This document shows, in pieces, positions 1-10,794 of a stretch of 64,000 bases of DNA. The translations under genes were made by a program, and so were the position numbers. The notes beneath the pieces were generated by a model. It did no database searches and was not told where the DNA came from. It saw only the letters and a list, made by a program, of their open reading frames with translations. Each line of letters opens with the position of its first letter. The first letter of the stretch is position 1. Origin of the DNA: Alcanivorax borkumensis SK2 (GTDB lineage: Bacteria > Pseudomonadota > Gammaproteobacteria > Pseudomonadales > Alcanivoracaceae); assembly GCF_000009365.1 (NCBI RefSeq), contig NC_008260.1, positions 2,389,001-2,453,000 on the forward strand, in the 5' to 3' direction.

Positions 1-3000
1 ATCCTCTTGCTCTTGCTGTTTGGCTTCGCCGTTGTTCTCGTCTACCCGTGCAGCCAACGCCTGCAGCGTGTCCGCCTCAAATAACGCACGCAGGGGAACA
101 TCCACCCCCCAGCAATCACGCAGCGCAGCAACGACGCGTGTGGCTAACAGCGAGTGCCCGCCGAGGACAAAGAAATTGTCATCCAGCCCCACACGGGGTT
201 GCCCCAACAGCTCTTCCCACAGCGAAGCCAATTGCTGTTCGGTTTCGGTTTGTGGAGCACGGTATTCACGGGCTTGCCATTGCGGTGCAGGTAACGCCTT
301 GCGATCCAGCTTGCCGTTGGGGGATAACGGCAGAGCCTCCAGAACCATAAACAGTGCGGGAACCATGTACTCGGGCAATGCATCCGCAAGGGCCTGTTGC
401 CAGACTTCACGGTTATCGCTATCGGCGCTCACATACGCCACCAACTGATCACCGGTATCACTGTGATCAGCAACAACAACCGCATCATTTACATCCGGCA
501 ATTGCTTCAGTTGTTGTTCGATTTCACCCAGCTCGATGCGTAGGCCACGAATCTTCACCTGATGGTCAAGGCGGCCCAGATATTCAATGATGCCATCGCC
601 CCGTTGGCGCACCTGATCACCCGTGCGATACATGCGGCTGCCTGCGTCACCGTAGGGGTTAGGCACAAAACGTTCCGCAGTCAGATCCGAACGACCAAAA
701 TACCCACGCGCCAACCCTATACCCGCTAGATACAACTCACCGGGAACCCCACGGGGCACCGGATTAAGATCCGTATCCAACACATACAATTGGATATTGC
801 TAATCGGTGCACCAATGGGCACGGTATGCCCGCCTTCCGGCTGGCATTGCCAGAAACTCACATCAATGGCAGCCTCGGTTGGGCCGTATAGGTTATGCAG
901 TTCAACATCATCACGGCTGGTGAACACGGCTTTCTGCAGTTCCATATCCAGCGCTTCGCCGCTACAGATCAAGCGCTTGAGCCGCGGCACATTTTGCAAC
1001 CCGGAGGCATCCACAAACGCTTTCAGCATGGATGGCACAAAGTGCAGTGTGGTAACACCTTCATCGGCCATTACCTGCTGCAACCACTGCGGGTCACCAT
1101 GGGCCTGCGGCGGCGCCACCGCCAACCGTGCGCCAACCATCAACGGCCAGAAAAACTCCCACACGGACACATCAAAGCTGAAGGGCGTTTTTTGCAATAC
1201 ACAGTCCGCAGCCTGCAACGGATATTCGTTCTGCATCCACAGCAACCGGTTTTCCAGCGCTGCCTGAGTATTGAGCACACCCTTGGGCTTACCTGTGGAG
1301 CCGGAGGTATAGATCACATAAACCGCCTGATCTGGATGCCACTGCACCGGGGGCGGCGTTGTCGGCTGATCGCTCACATCCAGTTCATCCAGGCACCACA
1401 TGGGCACCGCTTTGGGCCAACCGCCCAGCAGGCTGCTGTGGGTCAGCAGCAAGGCCGGCGAAGACGCCTCTAAAATGTAGCTCAGGCGATCCTGCGGGTA
1501 ACTCGGATCCAACGGGACATAGGCGCCACCCGCACGGGTGATGGCAAGAATGCCGATGACCAGCTCCAGCGAACGGGGCAAGCCGATGGCCACTCGCACC
1601 TCCTCTTTCACCCCCGCACGGCGCAGTCGGTTAGCCAGTTGATTCACCTTGCGGTCCAGTTGCGCGTAACTGAGTTGTTGCTCACCCATGCTCAAGGCGA
1701 CGGCATCGGGAGTGCGGCCCGCCTGCTGACTCAGACGCTTGGGCAGTGCAGTAAAATCGCCCCAGTCTTTTTCGGTGTGATTGAAGTGCTGTTGGTCACT
1801 GATTTCTTCAGCCGTCAGTAAAGCCGTGTCGGCCAGCAGCTGCTGCGGGTCATTGAGCAACGCCTCAAGCAAAATAAAGAAATGGTCTCGCAGGCGCGCA
1901 ATGGTTTGCGGTTTAAACAGCGCAGTGGCATAACCAATAAAACCCTGCAGCTGTTCATCGTCTTCCAAAATATCCAGCGCCAATTCGAACTGGGCACCGG
2001 CCGCGCCAGGGTCGAACGGCGTGATCACCGCTTCCGGCCATTGGGGAGCAAACGTCTGACTGAGGCGTTGATGATTGAAGACCACCTGAAACAGAGGGTG
2101 ACGATCCAGATTCCGATCAACCCCGAGCGCATCCACCAACACCTCAAAAGGCAACGATTGACGCCCCTGGGCTTTACCCATAAACCGCTGAGTCGCCGCC
2201 ACATGCTGGGCAAACGATTGCGGTTGTTGGTAAGTCGCTGGGACTACCAGGGTGTTAATAAAGCAGCCCTGCAAGTTTTCAGTTTGCGACTGCAAGCGAC
2301 CGGCCACCGGCACACCAACCCGCACCTGTGCTTGGCCACTGTAACGATGCAATAAGGTCTGCCAGACAGTGAGTAACAAGGTCGAGACGGTAGAACCCAA
2401 CTCGCTGGCCCGTTGCTTGAGCTGCGTCAGCTGTCGATCACTGATCGACACTGGCAAGCGAGCGCCCCCGTTTTCATTCTCAGGCAGAGCACCACGGGGG
2501 AAATCCGTGGGCAAGGCCAGCGGCTCGCCGCCATCACCCAACTGCTTAACCCACCACCGGGTCTGGGCTCGGGCCTCGTCGCTATTCAGCCATTGCTGCT
2601 GCCAGGCCGCGTAATCTGCGTACTGGATGGCCGCTGGGGAAGGCACTAGGCGTGCCCCCTGATGAGCAAGCCGGTACAGTTTGCTCAACTCCGCCAACAG
2701 CAATTGCATGGAAATTCCATCACCGATGATGTGATGCTGCACCAACATCAGCTGATAACGTTGCGCCGAGAGCTTCACAACCTGCACGCGCAATAACGCA
2801 TCCGCCGCCAGATCGAATGGTTTGGTCAGCACCTCATGCTGACAACGATGCACATCCTCTGAGCTGGCTTCATCGCTCAAATCTTGCCACTGAACAATCA
2901 CCGCTGCGTCATCAAGAATACGCTGACGAGGCTCCCCGCCCACATCCACAAAACGGGTCCGCAAGCTTTCATGGTTGGCCACCAAGGTATCCACCGCCTG

Positions 3001-6000
3001 CTGCAGCGCTGCTTGATGCAGTTCACCGCGCACCTCCAGACCCAGCGGCATATGGTACGCACCGTTTTTCGGCTCCAGCTGCTGCACGAACCAGAGCCGC
3101 CGCTGGGCCGCAGAACAAGGCAAATCGCCATGGCGAGGCACCGGCTGAATGTCCGGCATGGCATTCGCCGGCTGACACAACAATGCACATTGCCTCAGCA
3201 AAGGTTGCTCGAAAATACGGTTTAGGGGCAGGTCCAGCTGGTGCTGATGGCGCAGCCGGTTAACCATCTGCACCGCTAATAATGAATGCCCACCCAGATT
3301 AAAGAAGTGATCATCGCGGCTGATTTTTTCCTGCCCCAACAGGGATTGCCAAATCTCAGCAAGCAACGTTTCCGTGCCGGCTTGTGGCGCGTCACCAGCA
3401 CGGCTCGCCTGCCATTGAGGCAGGGGTAATGCCTTGCGGTTCACCTTGCCCGCCGGTGTCAGCGGCATGGCTTCCAGGGTTAATAAATGGCTGGGCACCA
3501 TATAGTCCGGCAGGCTCTCTGCCAGCGTGGCAATCAGTGCATCGGTACTGAGCGGACCGCGCGGCACCAAATAGCCTACCAGCCGGTCGCCCCCCGGTGA
3601 CGGCTGAGCCAGCACCACCGCTTCGCGCACCTGTGGATGGGCCAGCAACCGGCTTTCAATTTCTCCCAGCTCAATGCGGAAACCGCGAATTTTTACCTGC
3701 TGATCCACCCGCCCCAGGTATTCCATTACCCCGTCGTCGCGGTACTTCACTAAATCTCCGGTGCGGTACATGCGCTCACCGGGTTCGCCAAACGGGTCAG
3801 GCAAAAACCGTTCGGCGGTCAGGTCTGGGCGCTGATGATAGCCACGGGCCAGCCCCACTTCGTTACCGATATACAGCTCGCCCGCCACGCCCACAGGAAC
3901 ACGGTTTAAATCCTGATCCAGCACGTAAAGTTTTCGCGGCCCCACCGCATGACCAATGGGCGCGTAGGCGCTGCTCAGCGTATCGCCTTCATAGGCCGCC
4001 CACAGCATCGGCGTTACCACGGTTTCTGTCGGGCCGTAACCGTTGAGAATGCGTTGTGGCTTTAATACCTGCTGCATCCGCTCGAAGGTTTCCCGAGTAA
4101 ACGCTTCACCGCCCAATGTCCAGGAACGCACGTTCAACGGCGGCTTTTCTTGCTCAATCCAGTCCAGCAGCGGCCCCATGTAACTGGGTGGAATGCAAGC
4201 GATGGTGACGCCTTCTTTTTGCAACGCATCGCAAGTTTGTTGCGCACTCCATAATTGCTGATCCCGAATTACCACCCGCGAGCCAAAGGCCAGCGGCACT
4301 GTCCAGCGCTCCACCGCGCCATCAAAACTAATGGACGCAAACTGCAGCTCCACATCATCCGGCGTCATGCCGTAGCGCTTACCGATCGTTTGCACATGCA
4401 TGCTCAGCCCGGCATGGGTCAACGACACGCCTTTAGGCTTACCGGTGGAACCGGAGGTGTAAATTACATAGGCGAGCTGGTCTGGGTGCGGCTCGTTATT
4501 CAACGCATTCGCAGGGAAATCGTTCAGCGACAAACGATCGACCGCCACTGGAGCAACCGTTGCAACCTCAGGCAGAACCCCAATCAACGCTGAAGAGGTA
4601 AGCAACAAGCGGGCACCGCTGTCTTTGAGCATGTAATGCAGACGATCTTTCGGATAGCCCGGGTCCAACGGCAGGAAGGCGCCACCGGCTTTCATCACCG
4701 CAATAAAGGCTTCCACCATGGTAACGCCGCGTTCGAACGACACCCCCACCACTTGATCCGCTTTCACGCCTTGGCCCATCAAGTAACGGGCCAGCTGATT
4801 AGAGCGCGCGTCCAGTTCGGCAAACGACACGCGAGTGCCACCGTGCACCAGCGCAATGGCATCACCGCGTTTGGCGGCCTGTTGCGAGAACAGGGAAACG
4901 AAGCTATCCGCAACCCACTCACCCCCACCCTGACTCCACTGTTGCAATGGGGCGGCATCGTCACCCAGCGCATTCAGTTCGGCCAAGGTCATGCCCTCGG
5001 ATTGAGACAACGCCAGCAACGTTCGCTTAAAGGCGCTGGCCATGCGCTCCACCAACGGCACCGGCAACGCTTGGCTATCGTGGGCGAACAACATTTGCAG
5101 GTGATCGCCGGGCAACACTGCCACAGTCAACGGGTAATGAGTGAACTCGTGGCTGGTGGGAGTCCCCAATTGCAATTCACTCTGCCCACCCCCCAAAAGA
5201 GATTCATCTAGCGGGTAGTTTTCAAACACCAACAAGGTGTCGAACAACCCCTCCCCGCCCCAGCCGGCATCCTGTTGCACTTCGAACAATGGCGCGTGGC
5301 CCTGTTCCCGTAGCGCCGCATTGTCCGCCTGCAATTGCATCAACCAGTCCGCCACCGGTTGTTCGCCATGCAGAGGCACAGTCATGGGTAGGGTATTAAT
5401 AAACAGCCCCAGCATACTGTCGCTGCCTGCCAATTCCGCCGGTCGACCCGCTACCGTATTACCGAAGACCACTCGCTGCTGGCCGGTAAAACGGCCCAGC
5501 ACCCGTGCCCAGGCGGCTTGCACCAGGGTATTGATGGTCAACCCTTTGTCACGGGCGGCTTGGCGCAGGCCATCGCTGGTGGCCGCATCAAATTCGATGG
5601 GGTGCCGGCGAAACGCGCCTTTCTCCCCCGTCCCCACGGCGTCCACCAGCCGGGTGGGCAGCTGCACCGGCGACAGGTACTGTTGCCAAAATGCTCGAGT
5701 GACGGCCCGGTCCTGCTGCTGCAACCAAGCCAGATAATCCGCATAGCTTTTCGTCATCGCCGCCAGTGTCTTGCCGTGATACAGAGCCATCAATTCTGTG
5801 AGCAGCAGCCCGGTGCTCCAGCCATCCATGAGGATATGGTGCAGTGTCAGCACGCACTCAAACCGGTCTTCGCTGGTACGCAACAAGTCGACTTTCCACA
5901 GCGGCGCCGCTTGCAAGTCGAACCCATTTTCCCGCCGCTGCTTGCACCACTTATCCAGCGCCGATGCACTATCACCTTCACCGCGCAGATCCAGCTCACA

Positions 6001-9000
6001 CCAGGGCAGCTTCACCTGCTGCGTAGACCAAACCGCTTGATGGCGATCGTCTGCCTGCGCTGCAGGCAGCAAACTTGTGCGCAACACACCATGGCGTTCC
6101 AGTAGTGTCTGCCAGGCCTGGCACATCCGGGCTGGCTGTACTCCGGTGAGCGGCAACACCAGTTGGTTTACATAGGTGCTGTTGTTACCACTTAACTGGG
6201 AATGAAATAGCAGCCCTGATTGCAACGGCGACAGGGGCAAAATTTGCTGCGGACGGTCATGTAGGGCGTCCAGTTGCATTTGGGTTAGCGATGCCAGAGG
6301 CATATCCGCCGGGGTTAGCACCGGGGCCTGCGTGGCACAGTGCCGTGCCAAACGTTCGCACTGCTCCAGCCACTGGCTTACCAGCCTATCACCCTGCCCC
6401 TGGGAGAGAGATTCACCATCTACATTCACCTGAATGCGCAAGGCGCCGTTTTGTTGATCTGCGTTGATCACCAATGGCGCATCGGCCAGAGCATCCGTTT
6501 CCTGCCACAGGCCTGCGTCCATTAACGACACGCCGGGCATATCATCGTGCCGGAACTGACCAAGATAATTGAACAGCACATCCAGGCGGTGGTCCCCATC
6601 CTCCAGTTTGCCGTGCTGGACCAGCAAGCCATACGCCAACCCACCATTGGCGGGCTGGCGCAATTGTTCTTTTTGCTGCTTGATGGTGGCCGTCAGATCC
6701 TCGGCACGATCTAGCCGTTGGGGATACAAACTGGTCAACCAGCCCACCGTACGACTTAAGTCCACCGCGGCATCACCGGCTGCCCGACCATGGCTTTCCC
6801 GGTGAATGCGTACCGCATTGCGACCACTGAAATCGGCCAGAGTCTGGGCCAGCGCGATAAGCAAAAATTCTTCCAGATTTAACGAGGCATAACGGTCAGC
6901 GCTATGCTGCCAGCGGCTCAATGTCTGGGCATCGGTTTGCCGATCAATACGTGAAGCGACGCCACCTTGCACCGTGGAAAATAATGGTGGCATGGGCTCA
7001 CACACCGCTTGCCAGTAAGGCAACGCTTGTTCTGCCTGCGGCAGAAAGTGCTGGTCCAGTATCTCCTGCCAATCGCGCAAAGTGTGTGTCTTACGCGGCA
7101 AGGAGGCCTTTCCGCTTACTTCAATTTGCTGGTAAGCCGTAAAAAAATCTTCCAACAAAATACGCCAAGACACCCCATCCACCGCCAAATGGTGAATGCT
7201 AAGCAACAACTGCGGGGAAGCCCCAGTAACATACAGCGCACCCAATAAGGTGCCCTTCGCCGGATTCAGGCTGCGCTGCACAGCGATCATCTGAGCTTCG
7301 ATGGCGGCACTATCGTCACTGTCTATCTGTTGCAACAACGGCGCGTCATTCACCGGCAGGCAATACGCTGTTCCCACCTGTTGATTATCGAACTGAACAC
7401 GCAGCGCATCGTGTTGCGCCACCAACCTCTGCAACGCCTGTTCCAGCACCTGCGCATCAAAATGTTTTTGCACCGAAAAGCGCAAATATTGATTGCAAGC
7501 GGACAACCCTCGCTGCTGAATAAAACGCTGTTGAATCGGCAATAAAGACACCGGGCCAGACAAGGGCTCTTGGCTGGCCATGGTGACATTCACCGGGTCC
7601 GCCACTGCGGCCTGCTGACTCAGCACCGGGTGTTCAAAAAGGTCTTTAGGCGTTAATGCCAAGCCCTGTTGCCGAGCACGGCTGACCACCTGCAAAGCCA
7701 AAATGGAATCGCCGCCCAGGGCAAAGAAGTTGTCATCACGACTCACGCCTTCTCGGCCCAGCAGAGACTGCCAAATGTCCGCAAGCATCTTTTCGTTATC
7801 GGTTTGCGGCGGCGCCCCTTCACTGGCCGTGTGCCACTGCGCTACCGGCAGGGCTTTGCGATCCACTTTACCCGCCGGCGTCAGCGGCATGGCTTCCAGC
7901 GTGATTAACTGGCTAGGCACCATGTAGTCCGGCAGCGACTCAGACAGGGCAGCCAGAATCGTTTGTGGATCATGCTCACGGGGGACAGAGTGCGCTGCAT
8001 TGCGCATCACAATGTAGCCAACCAATCTATCACCGGTGGGGGAAGGCTGTGCCACCACGGCGGCTTCACGAATCTGTTCATGGCCCAGTAGCTGGCTTTC
8101 AATTTCTCCCAGCTCAATGCGGAAACCGCGAATTTTTACCTGCTGATCCACCCGCCCCAGGTATTCCATTACCCCGTCGTCGCGGTACTTCACTAAATCT
8201 CCGGTGCGGTACATGCGCTCACCGGGTTCGCCAAACGGGTCAGGCAAAAACCGTTCGGCGGTCAGGTCTGGGCGCTGATGATAGCCACGGGCCAGCCCCA
8301 CTTCGTTACCGATATACAGCTCGCCCGCCACGCCCACAGGAACACGGTTTAAATCCTGATCCAGCACGTAAAGTTTTCGCGGCCCCACCGCATGACCAAT
8401 GGGCGCGTAGGCGCTGCTCAGCGTATCGCCTTCATAGGCCGCCCACAGCATCGGCGTTACCACGGTTTCTGTCGGGCCGTAACCGTTGAGAATGCGTTGC
8501 GGCTTTAATACCTGCTGCATCCGCTCGAAGGTTTCCCGAGTAAACGCTTCACCGCCCAATGTCCAGGAACGCACTTTCAACGGTGGCTTTTCTTGCTCAA
8601 TCCAGTCCAGCAGCGGCCCCACATAACTGGGCGGAAAGCAGGCGATGGTGACTCCTTCTTCCTGCAGCACCTCACAGCATTTTTCAGCGCTCCACAATGC
8701 TTGATCGCGAATCACTACCCGCGAGCCAAAGGCCAGCGGCACTGTCCAGCGCTCCACCGCGCCATCAAAACTAATGGACGCAAACTGCAGCTCCACATCA
8801 TCCGGCGTCATGCCGTAGCGCTCACCGATCGTTTGTACATGCATGCTCAGCCCGGCATGGGTCAACGACACGCCTTTAGGCTTACCGGTGGAGCCGGAGG
8901 TGTAAATTACATAGGCGAGCTGGTCTGGGTGCGGTTCTTCGTTAAGGATGCCGTAGGCAAAATCGTCCAGCGAAAGCTCATCGACCGCAATGGGGTTAAC

Positions 9001-10758
9001 GGCTTCAACGCTCGGCAGGGTGTCGACCAGGTCAGAGGAGGTGAGCAGCAGGCTCGCGCCACTGTCTTCCAGCATGTAGCGCAAACGATCGGCGGGATAC
9101 CCCGGGTCCAGCGGTAGAAAAGCACCACCGGCTTTCATCACCGCAATAAAGGCTTCCACCATGGTGACGCCACGTTCGAACGACACCCCCACCACTTGAT
9201 CCGCTTTCACGCCTTGGCCCATCAAGTAACGGGCCAGCTGATTAGATCGCGCTTCCAGTTCGGCAAACGACACGCGAGTGCCACCGTGCACTAGCGCAAT
9301 GGCATCGCCCCGCTTTGCCGCCTGCTGCGAGAATAAGGACACAAAATTCGTCGCTTGCCACTCGCCTTCACCCTGACCCCACTCTTGCAGTAAAGCTACG
9401 TCACCCGGGACCAGTGCGGCGCTTTCTGTCAACGGTAACGCGGGGGCTTGCAGCCACTGATCCAGCACCTGCTCAAAACCAGCGACCATTCGCTCAGCGA
9501 AAGCATCATCGAAAATACCCTCACCATAAACCAAACGTAGCGTCAGGCCGCCGTGTTCATCTGGCCAGGCATCCAGCACTAGATCAAATGGCGTCTCCGT
9601 TACCGGTAGATCTTCCACCCGCACCAGCAGGTTTCCCAAGTTTAAGCTCAACCCCTTGCCCTGCTGACGATAGTTAAACGCCACTTGGAACAAAGGGTGA
9701 CTTCCAGCACGACGGGAATCACTGAGCTCATCGACAATTTTCTCGAAGGGAATATCTCGATGTTTTTTTGCGTTACTCAATGCATGGTGAATATGGGCAA
9801 TCCAATCACTGACTGATTGGGCTGGCAACACTTCGCCCTGCACCACCAGATTATTGACAAAAAATCCCATCAAAAGCTGGTTACTGCTATTACGGTTCGC
9901 GCTGGGCACGCCAACGCGAACTAATGACTGCCCTGATATGCGAAAGAGCAGATACTGCAGCACCGAAAGCAATACCGTGAAGCGACTAACCCCCTGCGTT
10001 CTGGAAAACTTTTTCAGTCGCTGCGTTTGCTCAATGCTAAGGGAGAAATCGCGATAGCGCGCCGCGTTGGATACCCCACTTTGTGGTGACAGACGCGGCA
10101 ACGCCAGCGGCTCACCTTCGTGCTCCAGCGTTTCAACCCAGTACTCTAGCTGTGATTTCGCGTTCTCACTGGCAAGCCACTGCACTTCGGTTTTCACCCA
10201 ATCCAGATAGCGGGTTTCCAGTGACGGTAGCTTAGGCTCTAAACCCTCCCGCAAGGCGCTATAGGCATACAGAAATTCCTGCATGAATACGCCCAGAGAC
10301 CAGGCGTCGCCCACAATATGGTGTAGGGAAATCAGCAGCACGTGTCGCTGCTCATTCAATTTTACCAACCGATACCGCATCAACGAATCCGTCTCCAGAT
10401 CAAACGGCGTCGCATTAAACTCATGGCCCAACGCATAAGCGGCCGCCACCGGATCCGCCCTATTACTAACGTCCTCGCACTGCAAGACCCGGTCTTCATG
10501 TGGCGCAATTCTTTGCCACCCCTGCCCATCGCGTTCGGCAAATTGCACCCGCACAATATCTTGCCGTGCAATCACATAATTAATGGTCTGCTCGAGTGCT
10601 TCTGGGTTTAATTCTCCCTCCAGCCACAGCATGGCGCCAAGGTTATACGCCGTACTCTGCGCAGAGAGCCGCGTGAAAAGCCACAAGCGTTGTTGTGAAC
10701 AGGAAAGCGGGGCCCAGTCCGGCCCCGGGTTTAGATTTTCGTTGGCAGACCAGGTCAT
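1..10758 (-). CDS. Multimodular non-ribosomal peptide synthetase, 3' end beyond the window
   Basis: One reading frame runs without a stop from an ATG at 10758 to the left edge (at least 3586 residues). Domain order by core motifs is C (HH at 146-147), A (YTSGSTGKPKG near 612), PCP (GGDS, Ser1018), E (HHxxxDG from 1189), C (HHILMDG from 1640), A (near 2093), PCP (GGHS, Ser2492), C (HHIIGDG from 2675), A (near 3144), PCP (Ser3536). The GGDS carrier before an E domain is the usual D-residue arrangement. Starting with a C domain suggests N-acylation of the first residue. By my manual alignment to GrsA the third pocket reads D-V-W-H-I-S-L-I-D, serine-like. The first two pockets both read D-G-E-C-W-L-G-V-T and so should load the same, possibly basic, residue. 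Together with MbtH and the exporter this fits an acylated hydroxamate siderophore such as amphibactin. The product is inference; the NRPS call is certain. Confidence 0.95.
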   Translation of the reverse strand, partial: MTWSANENLNPGPDWAPLSCSQQRLWLFTRLSAQSTAYNLGAMLWLEGELNPEALEQTINYVIARQDIVRVQFAERDGQGWQRIAPHEDRVLQCEDVSNRADPVAAAYALGHEFNATPFDLETDSLMRYRLVKLNEQRHVLLISLHHIVGDAWSLGVFMQEFLYAYSALREGLEPKLPSLETRYLDWVKTEVQWLASENAKSQLEYWVETLEHEGEPLALPRLSPQSGVSNAARYRDFSLSIEQTQRLKKFSRTQGVSRFTVLLSVLQYLLFRISGQSLVRVGVPSANRNSSNQLLMGFFVNNLVVQGEVLPAQSVSDWIAHIHHALSNAKKHRDIPFEKIVDELSDSRRAGSHPLFQVAFNYRQQGKGLSLNLGNLLVRVEDLPVTETPFDLVLDAWPDEHGGLTLRLVYGEGIFDDAFAERMVAGFEQVLDQWLQAPALPLTESAALVPGDVALLQEWGQGEGEWQATNFVSLFSQQAAKRGDAIALVHGGTRVSFAELEARSNQLARYLMGQGVKADQVVGVSFERGVTMVEAFIAVMKAGGAFLPLDPGYPADRLRYMLEDSGASLLLTSSDLVDTLPSVEAVNPIAVDELSLDDFAYGILNEEPHPDQLAYVIYTSGSTGKPKGVSLTHAGLSMHVQTIGERYGMTPDDVELQFASISFDGAVERWTVPLAFGSRVVIRDQALWSAEKCCEVLQEEGVTIACFPPSYVGPLLDWIEQEKPPLKVRSWTLGGEAFTRETFERMQQVLKPQRILNGYGPTETVVTPMLWAAYEGDTLSSAYAPIGHAVGPRKLYVLDQDLNRVPVGVAGELYIGNEVGLARGYHQRPDLTAERFLPDPFGEPGERMYRTGDLVKYRDDGVMEYLGRVDQQVKIRGFRIELGEIESQLLGHEQIREAAVVAQPSPTGDRLVGYIVMRNAAHSVPREHDPQTILAALSESLPDYMVPSQLITLEAMPLTPAGKVDRKALPVAQWHTASEGAPPQTDNEKMLADIWQSLLGREGVSRDDNFFALGGDSILALQVVSRARQQGLALTPKDLFEHPVLSQQAAVADPVNVTMASQEPLSGPVSLLPIQQRFIQQRGLSACNQYLRFSVQKHFDAQVLEQALQRLVAQHDALRVQFDNQQVGTAYCLPVNDAPLLQQIDSDDSAAIEAQMIAVQRSLNPAKGTLLGALYVTGASPQLLLSIHHLAVDGVSWRILLEDFFTAYQQIEVSGKASLPRKTHTLRDWQEILDQHFLPQAEQALPYWQAVCEPMPPLFSTVQGGVASRIDRQTDAQTLSRWQHSADRYASLNLEEFLLIALAQTLADFSGRNAVRIHRESHGRAAGDAAVDLSRTVGWLTSLYPQRLDRAEDLTATIKQQKEQLRQPANGGLAYGLLVQHGKLEDGDHRLDVLFNYLGQFRHDDMPGVSLMDAGLWQETDALADAPLVINADQQNGALRIQVNVDGESLSQGQGDRLVSQWLEQCERLARHCATQAPVLTPADMPLASLTQMQLDALHDRPQQILPLSPLQSGLLFHSQLSGNNSTYVNQLVLPLTGVQPARMCQAWQTLLERHGVLRTSLLPAAQADDRHQAVWSTQQVKLPWCELDLRGEGDSASALDKWCKQRRENGFDLQAAPLWKVDLLRTSEDRFECVLTLHHILMDGWSTGLLLTELMALYHGKTLAAMTKSYADYLAWLQQQDRAVTRAFWQQYLSPVQLPTRLVDAVGTGEKGAFRRHPIEFDAATSDGLRQAARDKGLTINTLVQAAWARVLGRFTGQQRVVFGNTVAGRPAELAGSDSMLGLFINTLPMTVPLHGEQPVADWLMQLQADNAALREQGHAPLFEVQQDAGWGGEGLFDTLLVFENYPLDESLLGGGQSELQLGTPTSHEFTHYPLTVAVLPGDHLQMLFAHDSQALPVPLVERMASAFKRTLLALSQSEGMTLAELNALGDDAAPLQQWSQGGGEWVADSFVSLFSQQAAKRGDAIALVHGGTRVSFAELDARSNQLARYLMGQGVKADQVVGVSFERGVTMVEAFIAVMKAGGAFLPLDPGYPKDRLHYMLKDSGARLLLTSSALIGVLPEVATVAPVAVDRLSLNDFPANALNNEPHPDQLAYVIYTSGSTGKPKGVSLTHAGLSMHVQTIGKRYGMTPDDVELQFASISFDGAVERWTVPLAFGSRVVIRDQQLWSAQQTCDALQKEGVTIACIPPSYMGPLLDWIEQEKPPLNVRSWTLGGEAFTRETFERMQQVLKPQRILNGYGPTETVVTPMLWAAYEGDTLSSAYAPIGHAVGPRKLYVLDQDLNRVPVGVAGELYIGNEVGLARGYHQRPDLTAERFLPDPFGEPGERMYRTGDLVKYRDDGVMEYLGRVDQQVKIRGFRIELGEIESRLLAHPQVREAVVLAQPSPGGDRLVGYLVPRGPLSTDALIATLAESLPDYMVPSHLLTLEAMPLTPAGKVNRKALPLPQWQASRAGDAPQAGTETLLAEIWQSLLGQEKISRDDHFFNLGGHSLLAVQMVNRLRHQHQLDLPLNRIFEQPLLRQCALLCQPANAMPDIQPVPRHGDLPCSAAQRRLWFVQQLEPKNGAYHMPLGLEVRGELHQAALQQAVDTLVANHESLRTRFVDVGGEPRQRILDDAAVIVQWQDLSDEASSEDVHRCQHEVLTKPFDLAADALLRVQVVKLSAQRYQLMLVQHHIIGDGISMQLLLAELSKLYRLAHQGARLVPSPAAIQYADYAAWQQQWLNSDEARAQTRWWVKQLGDGGEPLALPTDFPRGALPENENGGARLPVSISDRQLTQLKQRASELGSTVSTLLLTVWQTLLHRYSGQAQVRVGVPVAGRLQSQTENLQGCFINTLVVPATYQQPQSFAQHVAATQRFMGKAQGRQSLPFEVLVDALGVDRNLDRHPLFQVVFNHQRLSQTFAPQWPEAVITPFDPGAAGAQFELALDILEDDEQLQGFIGYATALFKPQTIARLRDHFFILLEALLNDPQQLLADTALLTAEEISDQQHFNHTEKDWGDFTALPKRLSQQAGRTPDAVALSMGEQQLSYAQLDRKVNQLANRLRRAGVKEEVRVAIGLPRSLELVIGILAITRAGGAYVPLDPSYPQDRLSYILEASSPALLLTHSSLLGGWPKAVPMWCLDELDVSDQPTTPPPVQWHPDQAVYVIYTSGSTGKPKGVLNTQAALENRLLWMQNEYPLQAADCVLQKTPFSFDVSVWEFFWPLMVGARLAVAPPQAHGDPQWLQQVMADEGVTTLHFVPSMLKAFVDASGLQNVPRLKRLICSGEALDMELQKAVFTSRDDVELHNLYGPTEAAIDVSFWQCQPEGGHTVPIGAPISNIQLYVLDTDLNPVPRGVPGELYLAGIGLARGYFGRSDLTAERFVPNPYGDAGSRMYRTGDQVRQRGDGIIEYLGRLDHQVKIRGLRIELGEIEQQLKQLPDVNDAVVVADHSDTGDQLVAYVSADSDNREVWQQALADALPEYMVPALFMVLEALPLSPNGKLDRKALPAPQWQAREYRAPQTETEQQLASLWEELLGQPRVGLDDNFFVLGGHSLLATRVVAALRDCWGVDVPLRALFEADTLQALAARVDENNGEAKQQEQED
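3650..4880 (-). repeat. Near-identical adenylation-domain copy (module 2)
   Basis: This stretch of the second adenylation domain is almost base-for-base the same as 8093-9323 in the first one, at a constant in-frame offset of 4443 bases. The identity covers the pocket-forming core and the tail of the domain. It is interrupted by two diverged islands at about 4190-4262 and 4490-4640. Such patchy identity inside one gene points to recent duplication or gene conversion between modules. Confidence 0.9.
8093..9323 (-). repeat. Near-identical adenylation-domain copy (module 1)
   Basis: Partner of the repeat at 3650-4880. The diverged islands lie at about 8633-8705 and 8933-9083. Outside them only occasional single-base differences are visible, for example in the codons just after the Asn-Gly-Tyr-Gly-Pro-Thr-Glu motif. 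Direct repeats this long and alike are likely to recombine and may be mis-assembled in short-read data. Confidence 0.9.
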
Positions 10759-10794
10759 ATCAGCTCCTTGGCGTTAGGGCAGGCGCAAGAGAAA

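Noticed and set aside
3597..4046. Plus-strand open frame of 149 codons inside the NRPS
   Set aside because: It is the complement of the adenylation domain and is duplicated at 7965-8489 only because the NRPS itself is repeated there; it has no independent features.
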